The notes beneath the pieces were generated by a model. It made no database searches. It was given only the letters and a program-made list of their open reading frames with translations, and had not been told where the DNA came from. The position numbers and the translations under genes are program-made. A DNA stretch of 64,000 bases from Desulforhopalus sp. Its GTDB lineage: Bacteria > Desulfobacterota > Desulfobulbia > Desulfobulbales > Desulfocapsaceae. Location: NCBI GenBank assembly GCA_030247675.1, contig JAOTRX010000003.1, positions 310,001 to 374,000 on the forward strand, written 5' to 3'. Below are positions 47,969 through 55,712 of the stretch, in pieces (the stretch's first letter is position 1; each line of letters opens with the position of its first letter).

Positions 47969-49177
47969 GTGCGCCCCCTCGACACCATAAACTTCGGCCT
48001 GGCCAGTCTTGGCAGCAACCGGGTGCGCACCGCCCTGATGCTCCTGGCCATGAGCATCGGTGTTGCGGCGGTGGTGCTCCTTACCGGTATCGGCAACGGC
48101 GCAAGACTGTATATTGTCGATAAATTCGCCGCCTTAGGTACCAATCTGGTCATTGTCATCCCCGGCCGGGCGGAAACCGCCAGCAATGCCCCGGCGACTC
48201 TGGTCGGCGAGACCCCCCGCGACCTAACCCTTGAAGACACCATGGCGGTGATGCGCAGCGAGCTGGTAAGCCGCGCCGCCCCCCTCAATATCGGTGAACT
48301 GAGTGCCGTACGCCTCGGACTGGAACGGCAGGTGCCGGTACTCGGTTCGACGACCTCTTTTATGGAGATACACCACCTGAAATTGGAGCGCGGTTCATTT
48401 CTGCCTGACGAGGATTGGGACATTGCCAGGCCGGTCTGCGTTCTCGGCTCCAAGGTATACCAGGAGCTGTTCGGCCGGGACGCAGCGCTCGGGGAATTGA
48501 TGCGCCTGGGCGGTTATCGCTGCCGGGTCATCGGCATCCTCTCTTCGGAAGGGCGATCGCTGGGTTTTGACACCCAGGAGCTGGTGGTGGTGCCGGTGGC
48601 CTTTGCCCAGATGCTTTTTAATTCCAGCGGTCTTTTCCGCATTCTTGTCGAGGGCAAAGACCAGCAGTCCCTTGACAAGCTGAAGACCCATATCGCCGAC
48701 ACCATTGCCAAACGGCATTATGGCGAAAAGGACGTGACGATTATTACCCAGGACTCGGTCCTTGCCACCTTTGACAAGATCCTTCGGTCGCTGACCCTGA
48801 CCGTTGCCGGCATCGCAGCCATCAGCCTGGTGGTCGCCGGCATTCTCATTATGAATGTCATGCTCATGTCGGTTGCCCAGCGTACCGCTGAGATCGGCCT
48901 GTGCAAGGCCTTGGGAGGTACCCGTCGGCAGATCATGGTGATGCTGGTTACTGAGGCGCTGCTTCTGTCGATGATTGGCGGAATTTGCGGACTTCTTCTC
49001 GGTCTCGCCGGGGCATGGGGGATCGCCCAGTTCTATCCGGAGCTTACCACGAATCCCCCTCTCTGGGCGGTGGGCGCCGCCATTGCCACAGCCCTCGGCA
49101 CCGGCCTGGTCTTCTCCCTCCTGCCCGCCGGCAGGGCGGCAAGGCTCGATCCGATCCGCGCCCTGGCAAGGCGCTGA
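47969..49177 (+). CDS. MacB-like ABC transporter permease 1
   Basis: The 402-residue protein has the MacB/FtsX-type layout: an N-terminal helix (TALMLLAMSIGVAAVVLLTGIGNGA), a large periplasmic domain (about 45-270) and three C-terminal helices (TVAGIAAISLVVAGILIMNVML; a second; and ATALGTGLVFSLLPAGRAARLDPIRALA). It starts at GTG 47969, two bases after the ATPase stop. These permeases usually export peptides or lipoproteins, or perform periplasmic work with an adaptor; no adaptor gene is adjacent. Confidence 0.9.
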   Translation: MRPLDTINFGLASLGSNRVRTALMLLAMSIGVAAVVLLTGIGNGARLYIVDKFAALGTNLVIVIPGRAETASNAPATLVGETPRDLTLEDTMAVMRSELVSRAAPLNIGELSAVRLGLERQVPVLGSTTSFMEIHHLKLERGSFLPDEDWDIARPVCVLGSKVYQELFGRDAALGELMRLGGYRCRVIGILSSEGRSLGFDTQELVVVPVAFAQMLFNSSGLFRILVEGKDQQSLDKLKTHIADTIAKRHYGEKDVTIITQDSVLATFDKILRSLTLTVAGIAAISLVVAGILIMNVMLMSVAQRTAEIGLCKALGGTRRQIMVMLVTEALLLSMIGGICGLLLGLAGAWGIAQFYPELTTNPPLWAVGAAIATALGTGLVFSLLPAGRAARLDPIRALARR

Positions 49178-49185
49178 GGACTGAT

Positions 49186-50385
49186 ATGCGGACGACCGAC
49201 CAGCTGCATTTTATTACCACCTCTATCCGTGCCAAACCCCTGCAGTCCTTTCTCACGGGTCTTGGCATCGCCGTCGGCATTACCGCGGTCATTCTTCTGA
49301 CCTCGATGGGTGAAGGGCTGCAGCGTTTTGTCGTCGCCGAGTTCACCCAGTTCGGTGCCAATCTTATCGGCATCAACCCCGGCAAGGTGACCACTATGGG
49401 GACCTCGCTTGGTGTCCTTGGCTCGGAGCGGCTCCTGACCATCGAGGACAGCGAGGCCCTGAAGCGCCTGCCCGAGGCCGAAGCGGTGGTGCCGCTCGTT
49501 CAAGGCAATGCCGAGGTGAGCGCCGAGGGCCGGACGAGAAGAATCACCCTCTACGGTGTCGGTGCCGAGATGGATAAGGCCTTGCGCATGCAGGTCGGCA
49601 GCGGCCGCTTCCTGCCGCCGGACGATCCCCGTACTGCCCGGCCCTTCGTGGTGCTTGGTGACAAGGTGGCGAATGAGCTTTTTCCGGGTGAAAACCCAAT
49701 CGGCAGGCGGGTGCAGATCGGCAACCAGCCCGGCCGGGTGCTCGGGGTCATGGAACACAAGGGGCAGATTCTCGGTTTTGATATGGATGACACAGTTTAT
49801 ATCCCGGCGGTCAGGGCCCTCGACCTCTTCGACCGGGAAGGGCTGATGGAAATCGATGTCCTCTTCCGGGATGGCTACCGGGCGGAGGAGGTGGTGGCGG
49901 CGATAAAGCGGATTCTCGTCAACCGCCATGGCCAGGAGGATTTTACCATCACCACCCAGCAGCAGATGCTTGATGTCCTCGGTTCGGTGCTGTCGATGCT
50001 GACCGTCGCCGTTGGTGCCCTGGGCGGCATCTCCCTTTTGGTCGGCAGCGTCGGCATCTTTACCATCATGACTATCGCCGTTCGAGAGCGTACCGCCGAG
50101 ATCGGCCTGTTGCGCGCGGTCGGTGCCTCGCAGGGCCATATTCTCTGGCTTTTTCTTCTGGAAGGCACGGTCTTGGCGGGGCTTGGCGGGGCCGCCGGTC
50201 TGGCCGCCGGTTTTTGCCTCGCCGCATTGATTCAGGCCTTTGTGCCCCTTCTGCCGGTGCACACCCCGTGGAGCTTTGTCTTCTTTGCCGAGATCCTGTC
50301 GATGGTTATCGGCATAGTTGCCGGAATCATTCCTGCCCGTCAGGCAGCCCGGCTCGATCCGGTGGAGGCGTTGCGTTCGGAGTAA
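49186..50385 (+). CDS. MacB-like ABC transporter permease 2
   Basis: The 399-residue protein is a second MacB/FtsX-type permease with the same topology as its neighbour: helix SFLTGLGIAVGITAVILLTSMGEG, periplasmic domain, then three helices ending in IIPARQAARLDPVEALRSE. The two permeases probably form a heterodimer with the ATPase. The ATG at 49186 follows GAGGACTGAT; the longer open frame to 48985 overlaps permease 1 and is not supported. A bidirectional terminator follows. Confidence 0.9.
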   Translation: MRTTDQLHFITTSIRAKPLQSFLTGLGIAVGITAVILLTSMGEGLQRFVVAEFTQFGANLIGINPGKVTTMGTSLGVLGSERLLTIEDSEALKRLPEAEAVVPLVQGNAEVSAEGRTRRITLYGVGAEMDKALRMQVGSGRFLPPDDPRTARPFVVLGDKVANELFPGENPIGRRVQIGNQPGRVLGVMEHKGQILGFDMDDTVYIPAVRALDLFDREGLMEIDVLFRDGYRAEEVVAAIKRILVNRHGQEDFTITTQQQMLDVLGSVLSMLTVAVGALGGISLLVGSVGIFTIMTIAVRERTAEIGLLRAVGASQGHILWLFLLEGTVLAGLGGAAGLAAGFCLAALIQAFVPLLPVHTPWSFVFFAEILSMVIGIVAGIIPARQAARLDPVEALRSE

Positions 50386-50427
50386 AACAGCCGATGCCCT
50401 GCCCGGGTTCCCTTGGGCGTTACCCAT

Positions 50428-50464
50428 AAAAAAAGCCCCGTGGTAACTTACCACGGGGCTTTTC
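50428..50464. terminator. Bidirectional intrinsic terminator between the ABC and sulfide oxidoreductase genes
   Basis: AGCCCCGTGGTA and TACCACGGGGCT form a perfect 12-bp stem around ACT, with an A-run on the left and a T-run on the right. It serves the plus-strand ABC exporter genes and the minus-strand oxidoreductase gene, whose TAA stop (50487-50489) lies 26 bp away. Confidence 0.93.
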
Positions 50465-50486
50465 ATTACTGGAACCTGATCATCGG

Positions 50487-51731
50487 TTATTTCTTTTTCT
50501 TGATCATGTTCATACGCTTCCCAGCGGTTTGCATCGCTGGGGGACCAAGCCATGTACCCGCCAAGAGCAGGTTATAGTAGGCCCATTTGAAGAGGAGCTT
50601 GGAGATATGATTGAATTGCGTATCCTTCAAGAGTCCCAAAGGACCAATGGAGGGGAACGGATAATCTCCGACAACCGGCTCGACGTCGTAGTTGAAATCA
50701 ATGATGTAGGCTTTCCCGAAGCCTGATTCGATGAATCAGAGCGCGTGCCCATCCGATCTCGCGTGCTGCGCCTCCCCGTTGATGAAGGCCATGATGTTCT
50801 CTTCGAGGATGTCTGCCTGGAAGTGGGCAACCGCACCGGCCTTGGAGGTCGGAACGTTGGTGCCATCGCCGAGAACCCAGACATTGTCCCTATCCTTGGG
50901 CTGCAGGGTATGCTTGTCGACTGGAATGTACCCCATTGGGTCGGAGATACCGGAATCGATCATAACCTGAGAGCCGAAGTTCGGTGGTATAGAGACCAAC
51001 ATGTCATAGTTGACCTCAGTGCCGTCATAAGAGGAGATCACCTTCCTCTCACCGTCAACACCGCCGAGTGCAAAGTTTGGAGTGATATGGATATTTTTCT
51101 GCTGGCAGGCAGCAGCGAGAACCTCTGTGGCAACCGGCTTGGTGAACGCACCGGTCAGAGGGGTAACAAATTCAATCTCGACCTTGTCACGGATGCCGCG
51201 CTCATGGAAATGCCAATCGGCAAGAAAGGCGAATTCCAAAGGTGCCACTGGGCACTTGATCGGCATCTCGGCAATGTTGATGACCAGTTTACCACCCTGG
51301 AACTGCGCCAAGGCCTTTTTCAGGTCGATGCAGTGGTCGTAGCGGTAATAGCCGTAAACATCTTTGCCCCATGTCTCGGCAAGACCCTCAACCTCTTCCG
51401 GACGAACGTCACAACCGGTGGACATGATCAGGATGTCGTACTGGAATTTACCCCTGGTGGCGGTGGTAACTTCCTGTTTGTCCCAATCTACGTTGACCAA
51501 TTCTGAGATGACAAAATCTATTCCCGGCTTGATGAATTCTCTCTTGGTTTTTCGGATTTCTTTTTCTGTATTTATTCCGAAGGGAACGAAGAGATATCCA
51601 GGCTGGTAATCATGGATATTGTCTTTATCGATGATCGTGATGTTCCACTCATTACGATCAAGATGTTTTCTCATCTTATTGGCCATCATCGTGCCGCCAC
51701 ATCCGGCACCGAGGATGACAAGCTTTTTCAT
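50487..51731 (-). CDS. Sulfide:quinone oxidoreductase-like flavoprotein with probable selenocysteine at an in-frame UGA
   Basis: The ATG-started frame reads 331 residues, meets one TGA (50736-50738), and then continues in the same frame for 82 residues to TAA at 50487, giving 414 residues with position 332 as probable selenocysteine. The FAD protein shows LGAGCGGTMMANK (N-terminus), IKCPVAPLEFAFLADW with C160, and VLGDGTNVPTSKAG. The part after the TGA (FIESGFGKAYIIDFNYDVEP and LLFKWAYYNLLLAG) is the normal C-terminal end of type III-like sulfide:quinone oxidoreductases, in which, from memory, DGHANCFIESG carries a catalytic Cys exactly where the TGA stands. These enzymes oxidise sulfide and reduce membrane quinone, using a Cys pair next to FAD. 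GGAGGGAG precedes the ATG. A nonsense mutation or sequence error remains possible. The DUF1641 gene lies upstream. Confidence 0.82.
50709..50738 (-). other. In-frame UGA with SECIS-like hairpin
   Basis: Downstream of the TGA (50736-50738, minus strand) AGGCTT pairs with AAGCCT across a CGGGA loop (50708-50724). The loop begins 17 nt after the UGA and has G as its second base. As recalled, bacterial SECIS elements need a short apical loop with a G in its first two positions, 16-37 nt after the UGA; this hairpin fits. A second short stem, TGATTC-ATC-GAATCA, includes the UGA itself. Confidence 0.6.
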
Positions 51732-51893
51732 AGCGAATTCTCCCTCCTATCAATTAGATTCTTACAACTTTGGTCTCTGAGATTATCTTGTAAAACCGAT
51801 AACCTTCTGAAACTATACACTTCCATCGCCGCCAAGAACCCGTTCTCTTGAGGGCCATTATTCGAAACAAGACGAATCTCGTTAGTCCGACTC

Positions 51894-51926
51894 AAAAAAA
51901 AGCTGGTCATGTCACTATTGACCAAC
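51894..51926 (-). terminator. Intrinsic terminator of the DUF1641 gene
   Basis: On the minus strand GTTGGTCA pairs with TGACCAGC (8 bp, one G-U) around a 9-nt loop and is followed by eight T residues. It lies between DUF1641 and the sulfide oxidoreductase gene, so the latter needs read-through or its own promoter. Confidence 0.85.
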
Positions 51927-51972
51927 CGCGGACCCAGCGTCGTTCTGGGCCGCTCCGGCAAGGAGCATGTCC

Positions 51973-52893
51973 TTATCGGTTGTCCCTGTGGGCCTGTAAC
52001 AAGGCACCAACTGCTTCCAAAAGAGTGAAAACCATACCCAAAGTCTCTTGGATCTTCGGATCGTAGAGCTTCTTTACAAGTCCAACAGGGCCGAGCTTGT
52101 TGGGCTTGCTCAGGTCGATGGCCGCAATGACATTGCACATGGCCTCTGCCTGCTGCTCGGAGAACGTGCATCCCTTTAAGGTGGCACCCATTGCTCCACC
52201 AGCAACCTTTAGCGTTCCTTCCAATTGGCTGAACAGGTCGATAATGCCAGGCAGGCTGAGTTTGGCAACCGGCTCAATTTCATCGACGAGTTCCATGCCT
52301 GCCTTGAGCATGGTGATTGCTGTGTTGAAATGATGGAGGTTGCTGAGGGTGTTGCGAACCAGCGTGGTGATGTCATCAACACTGTACTGGCCTTCCATCT
52401 CGGCAAAGAGTTCAATGGTTTTTGGCAGGACCAGTTTGGCAATCGGTTCGATCTCATCCTTCAGTTCCATGCCAGATTTGAGCATGGTAACGGCAGTATT
52501 GAGGTGATGGACGTTGCTCAGGGTGTTGCGGAGCAGGGCGGCAATTTCCTCAAGGTCATACTGTCCTTCCATGTCCGAGAAAAGCTCGGTCACCTTCGGG
52601 TAGACCTGTTTGGCCACCGGTTCCAGCTCATTTTTCAGCTCCATGGCACCTTTGGCCGTGGAGAGGAGGGCGTTTAGCGTCTCAACATTGAGCACCAAAT
52701 TCCTCATGAAGTGGACGAGATCCTCCCGTCTGTTTTCTTGATCGAGGTCGGATAAACAATCGGCGACCAAAGGGCCCGTTTGCAGGGAGAGCGGCAGGAT
52801 TTCTTTTTTTAGCTCTGCCACGACATCAGCTTTCAATGTCTGAATCTCATTGGAAAGGGCATCCAGTTTTTTTAAAATCAGGGCTTCATCCAT
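51973..52893 (-). CDS. DUF1641 protein with internal 58-residue repeats
   Basis: The 306-residue, all-helical, soluble protein contains three tandem repeats of about 58 residues (70-127, 128-185, 186-241), each with LNTAVTMLKSGMELKDEIEP-like and EMEGQYxxxDITTLVRNTLSN-like halves, and a degenerate partial repeat before them. The C-terminal part (about 240-306, with a Cys-x10-Cys pair and GPVGLVKKLYDPKIQETLGM) resembles the DUF1641 domain. DUF1641 proteins are recalled to neighbour sulfide:quinone oxidoreductase genes in several sulfur oxidisers, as here. Role unknown; a membrane- or enzyme-tethering scaffold is possible. Its promoter carries operator-like dyads at 53044-53107. Confidence 0.8.
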   Translation of the reverse strand: MDEALILKKLDALSNEIQTLKADVVAELKKEILPLSLQTGPLVADCLSDLDQENRREDLVHFMRNLVLNVETLNALLSTAKGAMELKNELEPVAKQVYPKVTELFSDMEGQYDLEEIAALLRNTLSNVHHLNTAVTMLKSGMELKDEIEPIAKLVLPKTIELFAEMEGQYSVDDITTLVRNTLSNLHHFNTAITMLKAGMELVDEIEPVAKLSLPGIIDLFSQLEGTLKVAGGAMGATLKGCTFSEQQAEAMCNVIAAIDLSKPNKLGPVGLVKKLYDPKIQETLGMVFTLLEAVGALLQAHRDNR

Positions 52894-53043
52894 CGCTTAG
52901 TTCTCTTTTTGATTAAATTGCTGCGCAATCTCATTTTCATGAATAAATAACTCTGCCATCCTCGAAAAACCGTCAGCTGTTCCTTGTTGACCCGGACATG
53001 CTGATACCGCAAAAGCCTAATAAAACCAAAAATTAATGCCGTC

Positions 53044-53107
53044 TGCCACCATGTAGCGTGTCACCGTGTAGTAGAAAATATCTAAATCTATATACTACCT
53101 AGTAATA
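53044..53107. promoter_or_regulatory. Operator cluster 1 (three 15-bp dyads) at the DUF1641 promoter
   Basis: Three sites fit TRYYAC-N3-GTAGYA: TGCCACCATGTAGCG (53044-53058), TGTCACCGTGTAGTA (53059-53073, directly abutting) and TACTACCTAGTAATA (53093-53107). The last covers the -10 element, the others the start of the transcript, which suggests repression. Confidence 0.65.
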
Positions 53108-53129
53108 GCAGTGTCCAGCTGAAAGTCAA
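53102..53129 (-). promoter_or_regulatory. Sigma-70-type promoter of the DUF1641 gene
   Basis: On the minus strand TTGACT (53129-53124) and TATTAC (53107-53102) are 16 bp apart, with an extended -10 TG one base upstream. The -10 coincides with half of an operator dyad. Confidence 0.6.
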
Positions 53130-53360
53130 GCTTGCTTGTGGCAAAAGTTGAAAAAGCGCACAAAATAGGTGTCCTTGCGACTGTCATTGCACAAGCGGCT
53201 GCACATATTGCACAACAGGCATGAGGCGGTGGTTCGGTCAGGCTGCTGGTGTGGAAGGAAATGTATCGAATGGATAGGAGGGCTGATAATTTGCGGTGAA
53301 GAGAGGGTAAGGAAACAGCCTTCCGGTATTGCGTTTTTGGTGTTGTAGCTGTTATTCCGG

Positions 53361-53732
53361 CTATTTCAAGAGCGATTTGAAGATTTCACAATTCTTGCAA
53401 ATGTGCATCTTGGTTCTGCGGCAGGAGTCTTTTGTGCACTCACAAAGCGTGCCGCACAGGTACCAGCACATGTGGCCGCTATCAAATTCAAAGGCAGGGC
53501 AATGTTCCTTTTCGACGCAGAGTTTTCTTTCCCAGCAAGGAATGAGGGTTTCCTTTCTCGCCTTCTGGTGGATAAGAAGAAAATAGATGTATTTCTCAGT
53601 GTGTTCGGGAATGTTTCGCCAGCCCTGTTCGTAGCTGTGCACGGTCCGTAGTGATATGCCAAGGAGGTCTGCCAGCTGCTTTTGCGTCTTGCCGAGCTTG
53701 CCGCGGGCAAGATAGAATTCGTCGTTGGTCAT
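53361..53732 (-). CDS. Cys-rich HTH regulator (XRE-like HTH plus two-CW-like domain), paralog 1
   Basis: The 123-residue protein has a Cro/XRE-like helix-turn-helix at its N-terminus (LGKTQKQLADLLGISLRTVHSYEQGWR, residues 13-39) and a C-terminal domain with ten cysteines within residues 66-115 (C66, 72, 78, 89, 93, 97, 99, 104, 112, 115), including the two CW pairs PCWE and MCWY followed by CGTLC. This resembles the two-CW domain found in small proteins of sulfate reducers. Metal or Fe-S binding, and hence redox or sulfide sensing, is inferred from the cysteines. It is 67% identical (82/123, counted by hand) to the regulator at 57763, with all ten cysteines conserved. It lies between the TmcB-like and DUF1641 genes. 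Confidence 0.8.
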   Translation of the reverse strand: MTNDEFYLARGKLGKTQKQLADLLGISLRTVHSYEQGWRNIPEHTEKYIYFLLIHQKARKETLIPCWERKLCVEKEHCPAFEFDSGHMCWYLCGTLCECTKDSCRRTKMHICKNCEIFKSLLK

Positions 53733-54090
53733 GATATAATCCCACTCTCTTTTGATGATCTAAGATCTATGAAAAAGATCTAAAGTCCTTCCCTAAGGGG
53801 TAATCACGATGAGGCCTATGGTACACTATTTGAGAAGAAATATGCTGGAGAATTTCTCGCTTTCTTTGAAATCTTTCAGGGTGTGAGGGCTGCGGCGCTT
53901 CACCGGTGATGCTTACGAGACAGGGCCGCGGTGGTTTTCCACTACGGCCCTGTCGTTTTGCATCAATGTAGCTTTGGCTGATAGTAACCAGCCATGCGAT
54001 AGTATTGGCCAGAGGTGGCTTCTTTTGAATTGCCGGCCATACCACAAGGGCATACGTTTCGTTTAAGCAGGCAAGCTGCTTTACTCAGCT
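53733..54090. other. Intergenic region between the TmcB-like gene and HTH regulator 1
   Basis: No gene is supported. From right to left it holds repeat copy E (54039-54094), a degenerate operator-like word TGCATCAATGTAGCT (53959-53973), a strong hairpin (53919-53954) and two AGATCT words 13 bp apart (53763-53768 and 53776-53781) about 30-50 bp upstream of the regulator's ATG. Confidence 0.5.
53919..53954. other. Strong GC-rich hairpin in an intergenic region
   Basis: GACAGGGCCG and CGGCCCTGTC are perfectly complementary (10 bp), with an inner GTGG/CCAC pairing around TTTT. On the plus strand it is followed by GTTTTG, so it could end an unannotated plus-strand RNA; on the minus strand there is no T-tract. 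Confidence 0.5.
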
Positions 54091-54094
54091 TTAT
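54039..54094 (+). repeat. Dispersed intergenic repeat, copy E
   Basis: Reads ATACCACAAGGGCATACG, TTTCGTTTAAGCAG, GCAAGCTG and ACTCAGCTTTAT, with a perfect AAGCTG-N7-CAGCTT dyad and an AAGCAG/CTGCTT stem that is a compensated variant of the GAGCAG/CTGCTC stem in copy D. Its end supplies the TAA stop codon of the minus-strand TmcB-like gene. Confidence 0.9.
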
Positions 54095-55686
54095 TCCATG
54101 CCCCATTTGATAAATCCGGGCTTGACCTCGACCATGGCATTGACGATGAGCTCAACCAGTCCGGAGTACCACAGATTTTCGCTTTCCAGCAGTCCGTAGT
54201 GTTCGATCATGTCCCTGATCTGTCCTTTGCAGTTTGAACACGGGGCGCAGACATATTTCTTGGTTTCCGTGCCCCGGCAATCCGAAAAGGCATTGAGGAT
54301 CTGTTCGAGCTTCTTCCGTCCGGAGATATTGTTACGCCAATCACCGATGTTGTTGCGGTGCATAATGGCGAAACCGCTGCCGCCGCCGCAGCAGTAGTTG
54401 TCGACGCCATGCGGGGTCATCTCCCTGAAGAGTGGCGCTATCTTTCTGACAACTTCTCTCTGTGGCTCGACTATACCCATGAGACGAACATAGTTGCACG
54501 GATCATGGAGGGTTACCGGGAAGTTGTTGCGTGCAGGGTCGAGTTTGAGCCTCCCGGACATAACGATATCCCTGAGAAGAGGGAAACAGCTTTCCCGTGG
54601 GATGCGCAGGTCTGCTGGCAGGACACGGTCGGCAATAACGGTAAGCGCCTTGTGGGCGTGGCCGCATTCGCCGAGGACGATCTTTTTGACCTTGAGTTTC
54701 TTCGCGACCTGGGCATGGATCAGAGCAGTCCGGGCGAACTGCACGTCATCGTACCACACCCCGTAGTTGATGCTGTCGTAACCGGCCAGTTCGCTGGACA
54801 TGGTCCAGGAAAGGCCGGCGGCCTCGAAGATCAGGCTGAAGGCGGCGACGTTATCGGGCCATGCCATGATCTCTCCGGCGTTGTGGATAAGCAGGATATC
54901 CGCGCCTTCCACGTCCCATGGGGTGTTGAAGGTGTAGCCGGTCTCCTCGGAAAAGTCCTCGTCGAGGAAGGTGACGTTGTCCTTGGCGATATCACCGGTC
55001 ATCGAGGTGGAGGACCCGGTTTTCAGTTGGAGCATGGAGCCTTTTTCGTGCACCTCGGTGGGTGCTATGCCCATCTCCTGGCTAAATATTTTACGAATTT
55101 CCCGGGCTATCAAGGCGTTGTCAACACCGACCGGACATGTCTGGGCACATCTGCGGCACAGGTTGCAGCGATAGGACAATTCGCCGAGCCGGGCGACGGT
55201 CCGCCAGTTGAGGTCAATGTCACCGTAGCGCCAAGCGGCGAGGGGTTCTTCCTTAACGTATTTACGGTAGATTCTCCGGAAGATCTCAGACCGGTAGTTC
55301 GGGCGGTACATCTCGTTGCCGCCGGTTGCCTCGAAGAGGTGACAGGCCTCGGAGCAGGTATTGCATTTAGCGCAGTAGTTCATGCTCATTTCGAGCAGGT
55401 TGAGAAAGGTCCAGTTATCCTCCGGGGTGAAGAGCTTGCGCATTCCGGTCAAGAACTTATTGACGAGTTCTTCCTCTTCCTGGCGGTTTTTCGGCACAGG
55501 TACCGGGAGAACCTGGATGTCATCGGTGATGCAGACGAATTTGTCGGTGACAGCCTGGGGGATCGGTCCTGGCTGCTTGGCTACGTGATCGAGCGGCAGC
55601 GGTTTCAGGTCCTCGACCTTGATGGTCATGAGGCGGTCGGTGTCTTTGCTGATATCGGTAATTTGTAATGAGGTTTGCGGCGACAT
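54091..55686 (-). CDS. HdrD/DsrK/TmcB-like iron-sulfur electron-transfer subunit
   Basis: The 531-residue protein has two [4Fe-4S] motifs (CAKCNTCSEACHLF near residue 108 and CNLCRRCAQTCPVG near 175) and a C-terminal cysteine-rich CCG-type region (DPCNYVRLMG, then YCCGGGSGFAIMHRN, and CAPCSNCKGQIRD), the layout of HdrD-related subunits such as DsrK, HmeD and TmcB. Such subunits exchange electrons with a membrane cytochrome b subunit, here encoded 26 bp upstream. No cytochrome c (TmcA) or periplasmic Fe-S partner genes are present, so the name TmcB is provisional. It is cytoplasmic and presumably couples the quinone pool to a thiol/disulfide or sulfur reaction. Confidence 0.8.
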   Translation of the reverse strand: MSPQTSLQITDISKDTDRLMTIKVEDLKPLPLDHVAKQPGPIPQAVTDKFVCITDDIQVLPVPVPKNRQEEEELVNKFLTGMRKLFTPEDNWTFLNLLEMSMNYCAKCNTCSEACHLFEATGGNEMYRPNYRSEIFRRIYRKYVKEEPLAAWRYGDIDLNWRTVARLGELSYRCNLCRRCAQTCPVGVDNALIAREIRKIFSQEMGIAPTEVHEKGSMLQLKTGSSTSMTGDIAKDNVTFLDEDFSEETGYTFNTPWDVEGADILLIHNAGEIMAWPDNVAAFSLIFEAAGLSWTMSSELAGYDSINYGVWYDDVQFARTALIHAQVAKKLKVKKIVLGECGHAHKALTVIADRVLPADLRIPRESCFPLLRDIVMSGRLKLDPARNNFPVTLHDPCNYVRLMGIVEPQREVVRKIAPLFREMTPHGVDNYCCGGGSGFAIMHRNNIGDWRNNISGRKKLEQILNAFSDCRGTETKKYVCAPCSNCKGQIRDMIEHYGLLESENLWYSGLVELIVNAMVEVKPGFIKWGME

Positions 55687-55712
55687 AAGTGAATTCTCCA
55701 GATGAATATAAA

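Larger units (their letters stand above)
52894..53360. other. Regulatory intergenic region upstream of DUF1641
   Basis: These 467 bp lie between the 3' end of the first HTH regulator gene and the DUF1641 start. They contain a good promoter (53102-53129) and three dyads (53044-53107), leaving a leader of about 200 nt. No gene was recognised in the rest. Confidence 0.6.

Noticed and set aside
50487-51731. Reading the SQR-like gene as a frameshifted or decayed pseudogene, or as a complete 331-residue protein ending at the TGA.
   Set aside because: The frame is the same on both sides of a single TGA. The 82 downstream codons encode conserved family sequence with a normal stop and terminator, and the TGA falls where homologs have Cys. 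A true nonsense mutation or sequence error is not excluded and is stated as a refuting possibility.
53767-54045. A 92-codon minus-strand frame between the TmcB-like gene and HTH regulator 1.
   Set aside because: It overlaps the dispersed repeat and the strong hairpin, and has no family match or ribosome site.
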